DNA from: Thelonectria olida
Taxonomy: Eukaryota > Ascomycota > Sordariomycetes > Hypocreales > Nectriaceae
Direction: 5' to 3'
NCBI GenBank assembly: GCA_020736575.1
Contig: JAGPYM010000098.1
Coordinates: 1 to 61,372, forward strand
Length of the DNA: 61,372 nucleotides
Shown: positions 54,763 through 61,372 of the stretch, piece after piece
Numbering within the stretch: position 1 is the first letter of the stretch
How the letters are laid out: the number at the start of each line of letters is the position of its first letter
Notes under the pieces: model-generated
Told to the model about the DNA's origin: nothing
The model's database searches: none
Seen by the model: only the letters and a program-made list of their open reading frames with translations
Translations under genes and position numbers: made by a program

Positions 54763-57200
54763 CTTCGTTGTGGGCTTGGCAATTTTTGAAATGAGAGTTG
54801 AACCAAAACGAAGGTGAGTATGGACAAAATTGATCAATAACACGTCGAACGAGGGAGACCGGAAGGATCATATAGAGGCATTTTGAGGAGTTGGGGGCAA
54901 CGCTGCACGGCCAGGGGTTAGATCAAAGACACATTCTAGGCTCAAGCCACGTCCAGAGGCGTGCGAATCCGGAACTAGCTTGTGGACGATATTTGGACAA
55001 CGCTGATTTGGCGACTCAGGGTGCATGCAAAGCGAAGTCGAAACAAGCTCATGCCGGGAGTGCCGTCAGCGTCAAGGACATGACACCCGAGTAAGGCTTT
55101 CTTTGACGCTGCAAGCGGCTATCAGAACACATACACCTCACTCAACGAAGGGGGCAATAGGGTTCCTGCACACTGCCACAGTTCTAGGTGGGATTGTGTC
55201 TAAAATTATCCGTCACGCCGACGTACGGGCTTGAGCGGGAGCGTGGTTCTCGGATATCTGTGCCGCTCAGGCGGCCGTGAGTTGTGATGGCTTGCTGTGG
55301 CTCCTCGCGCCGCAAGGAGATGTACAGCCAGACGCGGACCCGCGTGATGATTGCGGCGACGAGGCTGATTTGATGCTGACTCGACGCCAACCATTTGGGC
55401 TTTCTGGGCCGTTGAACTGGCGCATGCCGTACCATTCCGCAAGCACGCCGACGCTTTCACGCGTGAGTGCATTGCATCCACGCGCAAGCTGCATCACCAG
55501 CTCGTCCACCGCCGCACTCTGAACGATGAGCTGCACAGGCAATGTCACGCCACATCTCCCTATTTCTCTTCGGCGTTGCTGGGCGCTGTTTAAGTCGGAT
55601 GTTGTTCAGATTCAAGCACACATAATGCCTTTCTTGTTCGTAAGAATGCTCATGCAGAACATCCCAGGCCCTCGGATCTCCATAACAAGTATATCACCTC
55701 TGCTCTACCGAATTGTATAGCCAGCACTATCAGTCCGGTCAAAGTCGTTGGCTCGTTGCTTTAGACCTTGATTTCCTTTTACGATGCAACGAACCATCGA
55801 CGTCCAAGACCAGTATCGTGCAGTATTGTGCTCCACACAATTAAGAAGTGGTCGCCTTGTTCCGCTTCGGCTGTGTGCTTGACGTTGCCGACCACCACCC
55901 AATCATGCAGCGCCTATTCTAATGACCGAGGTCAAGACCACGCACACCACACTAGAGAAGCGTACGTCAGCGTTTACCAGCCGAGCCCCAGAATCCAACG
56001 TAACCCATGCACATGAAACCCTTAGTGCAACCGGTTGCGAAAAGCTTGGTATTCTTCCTCCGTACTTTAAATATAACGTTAGATCGGCGGCTAGCGAATG
56101 CTCTCCTCCGTCCGACAGAGGAGTCGTTCGTGGAACGCATCTCCCCGCTGATGGGGCCGTGATTGCGTAATACCCTCACCCTCGTTGCAGAATTTGACAC
56201 AGTTGGGCTACCGATTGGTTTCAACGAGAACAGGTCCAGCATCGTCAGGCTACCTTTCATTTTGCTACACTACCTCGGTTGATATGATGACGACGATACT
56301 AATAGTGCCGTAGAACTCTCACGCTCTCATCAGCCTCGCGTCAGCCCATTCCGGAGTTGTTCGGCATCGCAACTAATCAGGGTGGCCTAGCTTAGACGCT
56401 AGAATTGTCCAGCCCCAGGGACCGAACGGAACCCCAAAGGCTTAGATTTCTAGACAAGGGGGTGAGAGAGAGGAAAGACTCGATTCCATGTGTGTAGTCG
56501 AAGCTATCCATGATCTGAAAACCTCTCTCCACTTTAGACTTGCAACTGGGTCAGTGTCAAGCGGACGTGTCGAGGCGGTCTTCCCCAAGCCTGTCCTACC
56601 GTCCAACACGTTTGTGGAACGTGCAGAACTACGAACGACCTGTTTGTGTAATTCTCAGACTTTATGTGTCTGACAGGTACGTTCGGCTACGGAGAAAAGG
56701 ACGACAGATGAAGCTATTCAGTTGTCTTGATAAAGACTGCAGAAGTAAGAGCTATCAAGAGAAATCAACATGCCACTTTGTATTGGAACGTTCCTGCTGT
56801 AACAAGCGATAATAGCCGTGCAGCCGAAGTCCGAAGATAGCAGCCCGACAGGTCGGTTCAGTCAGCTTGGAAGGCCGAGGTTGGGCATTTTTAAAGCATT
56901 ATCCCACGCTAACAATAGCACACCCTGGCATGCCTGTCAGTTACCAGAGGAGATATAGAGGTTTATAGAGCGATCTAGATCAATTCCCAAGGGAAAACTA
57001 AATTGTAGGATTAATATTAGCAGATGAATCAGGGCATTAATAGTCTGAGTGTCACAGGCTGATGCTTGGTATGGGGGCACGGCTAAGTCGTGCCGCTCCC
57101 GACTGGCCGAAGCTGATCGGGCTAGGCGAGATTGACCTTCCCTTCGACTAGCTACTACCGCTCTATAAGCGAGAGCTGTGCTTTATCATTATAACTTTCC
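54763..57200. other. 2.4-kb intergenic region without a recognised gene
   Basis: Holds the promoter of the DOMON gene and otherwise short frames. Two overlapping minus frames at 55184-55548 (one opening MTLPVQLIVQSAAVDELVMQ) look mildly protein-like but have no family or clear splice partners. Composition shifts to AT-rich after about 57150. Confidence 0.4.
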
Positions 57201-57759
57201 TAAAGCTAGCCCCTATCTCATTCTTATTTTTAGTTTTAAATAGACTAATTTACTACACTCTTTTATTAAATAAACCTAGGGCTAGCCTTGTAAATTAAGT
57301 AAAAAGTAAGTAAAATAAGGAAAAGAATTAAAAAGGTTTTTAAAATAAATATTTTAAAAAATAATATAAAAATAATATTAATTTTAAAAAATATTTTAAA
57401 TATAATATTAAATTTATTTAAAGTTGCAATTTAATATATAATATTAAAAATTTAATATTAAGTTAAAAATTATAAATTAATATAAAAATATTTTAAAAAA
57501 TATATAATATAAGTTATAATAACTATTTTATAATATATTAAAAGTTAATTTTAACTATTTTACTTTTATTATTTAATTGTAATTAAATTATATTTTTAAT
57601 TATAATTTAAATATTTAAATTACTTTTATAATAATAATTTAAAAATAAAACTAAAATATTAAAATATAATTTATTAATATATATATTTAAAATTTAAATA
57701 TAGTTAATAGTATATTATATAAAAGTTAAGTTTTTTTAACTTTAAATATAATTTAATTA

Positions 57760-58450
57760 TACTTATTATTATTAAAAAAGCAAATAGTATAAGTATATAA
57801 TAGAAGTTAATATAAGCTAAGCTCTAGTATTATATAAAGCTTATAATTAGTTTTAAAATAAAAGTTTCTATTAAAGAAACCTTATTTAAGGAATCTTATT
57901 TTAAGCTTTTAATATAAAAGTACTTTATTATTTAATTTTTATTTATAAAATTTAATTAATAATATAATATATAATAGTAAAATACTTAACTTTTTACTAA
58001 TTAAATATAAATATACTATTAAATATAAATATACTATTAAATATAAATATACTATTAAATATAAATATACTATTAAATATAAATATACTATTAAATATAA
58101 ATATACTATTAAATATAAATATACTATTATATATAAATATACTATTAAATATAAATATACTATTAAATATAAATATACTATTAAATATTAATTAAAAAAT
58201 TAATTGTATTATTTTAAGTTATAAGATTTTAATTAAAGGATTTAATATATATTAGTATTATTTTAAGGTTTTTAAAAAGAAAGTTAGAAATTTTATATAG
58301 CTTTTTAAAATAGAAAGAAAAAACTATTTTAATAATAATAATAAGCAATTTATTAAAATAATTTAATTAAATACTTATAAGTTATAGCTTTAAAAGCTAC
58401 TATATTATAATAGAAATTTAAAACTTTTAACTTATAAATAATTTAACTAT
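57760..58450 (+). repeat. Dispersed repeat family, copy D (interrupted by a minisatellite)
   Basis: Begins TTATTATTAAAAAAGCAAAT, followed by the same landmarks as copy B (TAAACC-like TAAAGAAACCTTATTTAAGG near 57870). It is expanded by the 18-bp array at 58003-58182, which amplifies a short piece present singly in copies B and E. Confidence 0.65.
58003..58182. repeat. 18-bp tandem array, 10 copies
   Basis: Unit AAATATAAATATACTATT repeated ten times with a single A-to-T difference in one unit. The unit occurs once in repeat copies B (26370) and E (59780), so the array grew locally within copy D. Confidence 0.9.
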
Positions 58451-59031
58451 TTAATTAAATAGCTATTATATAACCTAGCTATTATATAACTTAACTTTTA
58501 ACTTTAAATAGAAATAAAAGGGGCTTTATTTTTTATAATAAAATTGAAAAGATATATTATTTTATTTCTTATAATTTAACTTAAGCTATAGCTCGAACTT
58601 TAATATAATATTTTTAAATACTTTTATTTTATTTAATTTATTTAATTTAAATTAACTCTTGTTTTCTCTTTTAAGCTAATTAACTTTACTAGCTAATCTA
58701 ATTTAACTAGCTTTATTAAATAGATATTTTCTTTCTAGCCTTTTAAACTATTAAATTATTTATTTCTAATAGCTTATTCTTTTTAAATAAATTAAAAACT
58801 ATATTAAAGTCAAGCTATAATTGATAATAGCACTTTTTAACTATTAAAGAAACTCTTATTAAATTATATTTACTTTTAAATAAGGTTTAAAGCTTTTATT
58901 TTTTTTATTTTTCCCTTTTTTAAAAGCCCTTTTTAAAGCCCCTTTCTTTTTTCCTTTTAAAAGCTCTTTTAAAAGCTCTTTTAAAAGCTTCTTCCTACTA
59001 ATTACTTCCTTTTATAACTGCTACTTGTATA

Positions 59032-59054
59032 AATATATATATATATATATATAT
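59032..59054. repeat. TA dinucleotide microsatellite
   Basis: An uninterrupted run of about 11 AT units inside AT block 4. Confidence 0.85.
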
Positions 59055-59369
59055 TAAGTTAACTATTTTCCTCCTTTTAAAAGGACTTAGTTTTCCCTTT
59101 CTTACTATTTATTATATTTTTAAAAGCTAGTCCTACTCCCTTTTTAACTATTTATTATTTTCCTCTATTAAAATAGCCTTTATTCTTTCCCTCTTTCTAT
59201 TTTAAAAGCTTCCTTGTAATTTTAAAAAGCCCTATTAATAACTCTATTTTTAAAAGCTTTAGTTTTAAACTATTTAAACTAGCTTTTAAAAGTTTTAATC
59301 CTAAGTGTTATAGCTTATATGTAAATAAATATATAATATAAAAACTATTTATATTATTAGTAGTATTAT

Positions 59370-60710
59370 TATTAATAAAGCTAATAATTTAAGCATATAA
59401 TAAAAGTTAATATAAGCTAGGCCCTAGCTTTATATTTATTCTAATAAGCTTTTTAATAGGGCTTATAATAAGTTTTAAAATAAAAGTCCCTATAAAATAA
59501 ACCTTATTTAAAAAACTTTATTTTAAGTTTTTAATATAAAAGTACCTCTCTATTTAACTCTAGTTTATATAACTTAACTAATAATAAAATATATAATAGT
59601 TAAAATGCTTACCTTTTTATTAATTAAATATAATATAATTTAATTAAATACTAAAGGCTATATAGCTACTTATTATTTAGTAAAATATATAAATTTCCTT
59701 AAAAATATTAAACTAATAAAAGATTTTAATAGGTATTTAAAAGAATTATAACTTTTAAGCATTTTTATACTATTTAATATAAATATACTATTAAATAGTA
59801 ATTAAAAAATTAATTTAATTATTTTAAATTATAAGATTTTAATTAAAAGACTTAATATATATTAATACTATTATTATTTATAATACTTTGTATTTTTTAT
59901 AGCTAGCCCTATTTTATATTATTTATAAGAGGAAAACCTTTAGCTTTTAAGCGTGCTTAAAATTAAACGCCCCTATAAGCAATTAGCTATAATATGCAGC
60001 CTTATAATTAACTAATTAAAAACTTTTTTAATAGCTAATATAATATGCCTTAGCTTTTAAACCAGCTTTTAGCTCTTATAATACTAGGAAAATCTACTAA
60101 TTATATTTAATTATTTGTATACTAATATAGTGCGGGCCAATTAGAAAGCCCTTTATATATAGCTTAAAAGTAGTATAAAATTTACTTGCACTTAACTACT
60201 AGCTGCTAGAATTAAACTAATTGCAGTTTTGTTCCTAATTTAAGTTTTTAATTTAAAAGGTTTAATTTAATTATAACTAGAAATATACTATTATACCCTA
60301 AGCTGGAATTAATACTATTTTAACTTTTTTAAATAGAAAGTTAAAAACTTTATATAACTTTTTAAAAGAAAAGAAAAGAAGATTTTTAATAATAATAATA
60401 AGCAATTTATTAAAATAATTTAATTAAATACTTATAAGTTATAGTTTTAAAAGCTATTAAATTTAATACTAATAATTTAATTACTTATTTAAAAGATTAT
60501 AAAGGAAAATTTAAAAATAAAAAGTGGGTTAAATAGATATAAGGGTTAAAAAAGTAAGGGGCTAAAAAGGTTAAATAAATAAAAAAGGTTTAAAAAGGTT
60601 AAAATAGGTTTAAAAGTATTTAAACTAATATAAGTAAAATAAGGCAATTAAATACTAAAATATATTAAAAAGTTTATATAATAATTAAAATAATTAATTA
60701 TAAAAAGCTG
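59370..60710 (+). repeat. Dispersed repeat family, copy E, interrupted by an insertion
   Basis: Start landmark AAAGCTAATAATTTAAGC near 59385 and end landmark near 60700. It is co-linear with copy B except for the 435-bp insertion at 59873-60307. Moderately mutated. Confidence 0.7.
59873..60307 (+). mobile_element. ~430-bp non-autonomous element, copy 2
   Basis: The same body as 27000-27427 (ATTATTTATAATACTTTG ... CCCTAAGCTGGA), here flanked by a perfect 12-bp duplication ATTAATACTATT (59861-59872 and 60308-60319). This copy keeps more C and G. No terminal inverted repeat or frame is seen. Confidence 0.65.
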
Positions 60711-61372
60711 TTTTTATAAACTTTTACTAATTATATTTGAATTATATTTAAAATAAAAATTAATATAAATAAATAATTATAATATTAAAATTATTATAAT
60801 TTTATATTATTATAATATAAAAAATACTTTAATTTAAAATAGTATTTTTTTAATCTTTAAATATATTTATTAGTATATTAAATAGAATTTAAGCTTTTTT
60901 AATTTTAAATATAGTTTAATTATAAAGATTTATTTTAAATATATTTTTAAATATAATATTATACTTTTTACTATTTAAAATTTAATATATTTAATCTTAT
61001 ATAATTATAAATTGAAAACTCTTTAGTTTTTACTATTAGAAATTAATTAAATTATTATATATTAAAAAGCTTTTATTTAACAGATTATTATACTATTTTA
61101 AATAATACTAAGAATTATTATTATAATTATTTAATAGTAGTAAGGCAATTTTATAATTTATATTATATCTTTTAAAAATATTAAAATAGTTAAATAAAAT
61201 ATAATATAATATTTAATAATAATTATACGTAATTTTAATTTAAAATATATAAAATTTAAGTTAAATATAAAAGTATAATTTATACTTTTATATTTAATTA
61301 AAACTTTATAAATTAAAATTATTTAACTTCTTTTTATTAAATAAAACTAGTAAGTTTTATAATAAAATTAAA

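Larger units (their letters stand above)
57200..61372. repeat. AT-rich RIP-type block 4, to the window edge
   Basis: About 4.2 kb of A+T-dominated sequence with no genes, containing two more plus-strand copies of the dispersed repeat, an 18-bp minisatellite, a TA microsatellite and the second ~430-bp insertion. Confidence 0.85.

Noticed and set aside
20682..58182. Regular tandem arrays resembling CRISPR spacing
   Set aside because: Units are directly adjacent with no unique spacers, and the genome is fungal.

Overview
The window comes from a filamentous ascomycete (Pezizomycotina). Genes are split by short spliceosomal introns (44-128 nt, GT...AG), and they include families typical of these fungi: PigL_N/ankyrin, CHAT-TPR, DUF6603, secretory lipase, DOMON-cytochrome b561 and Ccc1/VIT. 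GC-balanced gene islands alternate with kilobase-scale blocks made almost only of A and T. Diverged copies of the same repeats differ mainly by C-to-T and G-to-A, which is the mark of repeat-induced point mutation (RIP). No genus can be named from the sequence alone.

Layout: 0.8-3 kb holds a spliced PigL_N/ankyrin receptor-like gene. 3.5-5.2 kb is a dead piggyBac transposase. 6.8-9.5 kb is a TPR-CHAT pseudogene with several stops. 9.7-12 kb is a DUF6603 gene that looks short at its 5' end. 13-14.3 kb is an aminoglycoside-phosphotransferase-fold kinase, and 15.3-16.6 kb a secreted lipase. 18-18.5 kb is a RIP-damaged CCCH zinc-finger copy, followed by an intact 117-residue gene of unknown function, the first AT-rich block, and a 258-residue protein that may be an Fe/2OG-oxygenase-like enzyme (21.2-22 kb). 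23.5-25.6 kb is a four-exon membrane protein. 25.6-27.8 kb is the second AT block. 28.3-29.6 kb is a two-finger C2H2 factor with a 25-G run in its intron. 31.56-34.66 kb is a complete hAT transposon with perfect 8-bp target duplications and an open 834-residue transposase. 37.6-41.1 kb is the third AT block.

From 42.2 to 49.9 kb lies the most interesting part: four enzymes around pyruvate in two divergent pairs. They are a Zymomonas-type pyruvate decarboxylase (-), a bacterial-type phosphoenolpyruvate synthase (+), a lactate-dehydrogenase-like protein with an altered substrate loop (-), and a yeast-type zinc alcohol dehydrogenase (+). Together they could oxidise lactate (or a related hydroxyacid) to pyruvate, then send pyruvate to ethanol or back to PEP. 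A Ccc1/VIT-type iron/manganese transporter (50.4-51.3 kb) and a DOMON-cytochrome b561 protein (53.4-54.8 kb) follow; both could concern metal or redox balance. The last 4 kb is again AT-rich and repeat-filled.

The AT blocks contain copies, in both orientations, of one dispersed repeat family. Two of these copies were each invaded by the same ~430-bp element, with a different perfect 12-bp target duplication each time. Exon structures were worked out by hand from splice motifs and reading phase; none has transcript support.
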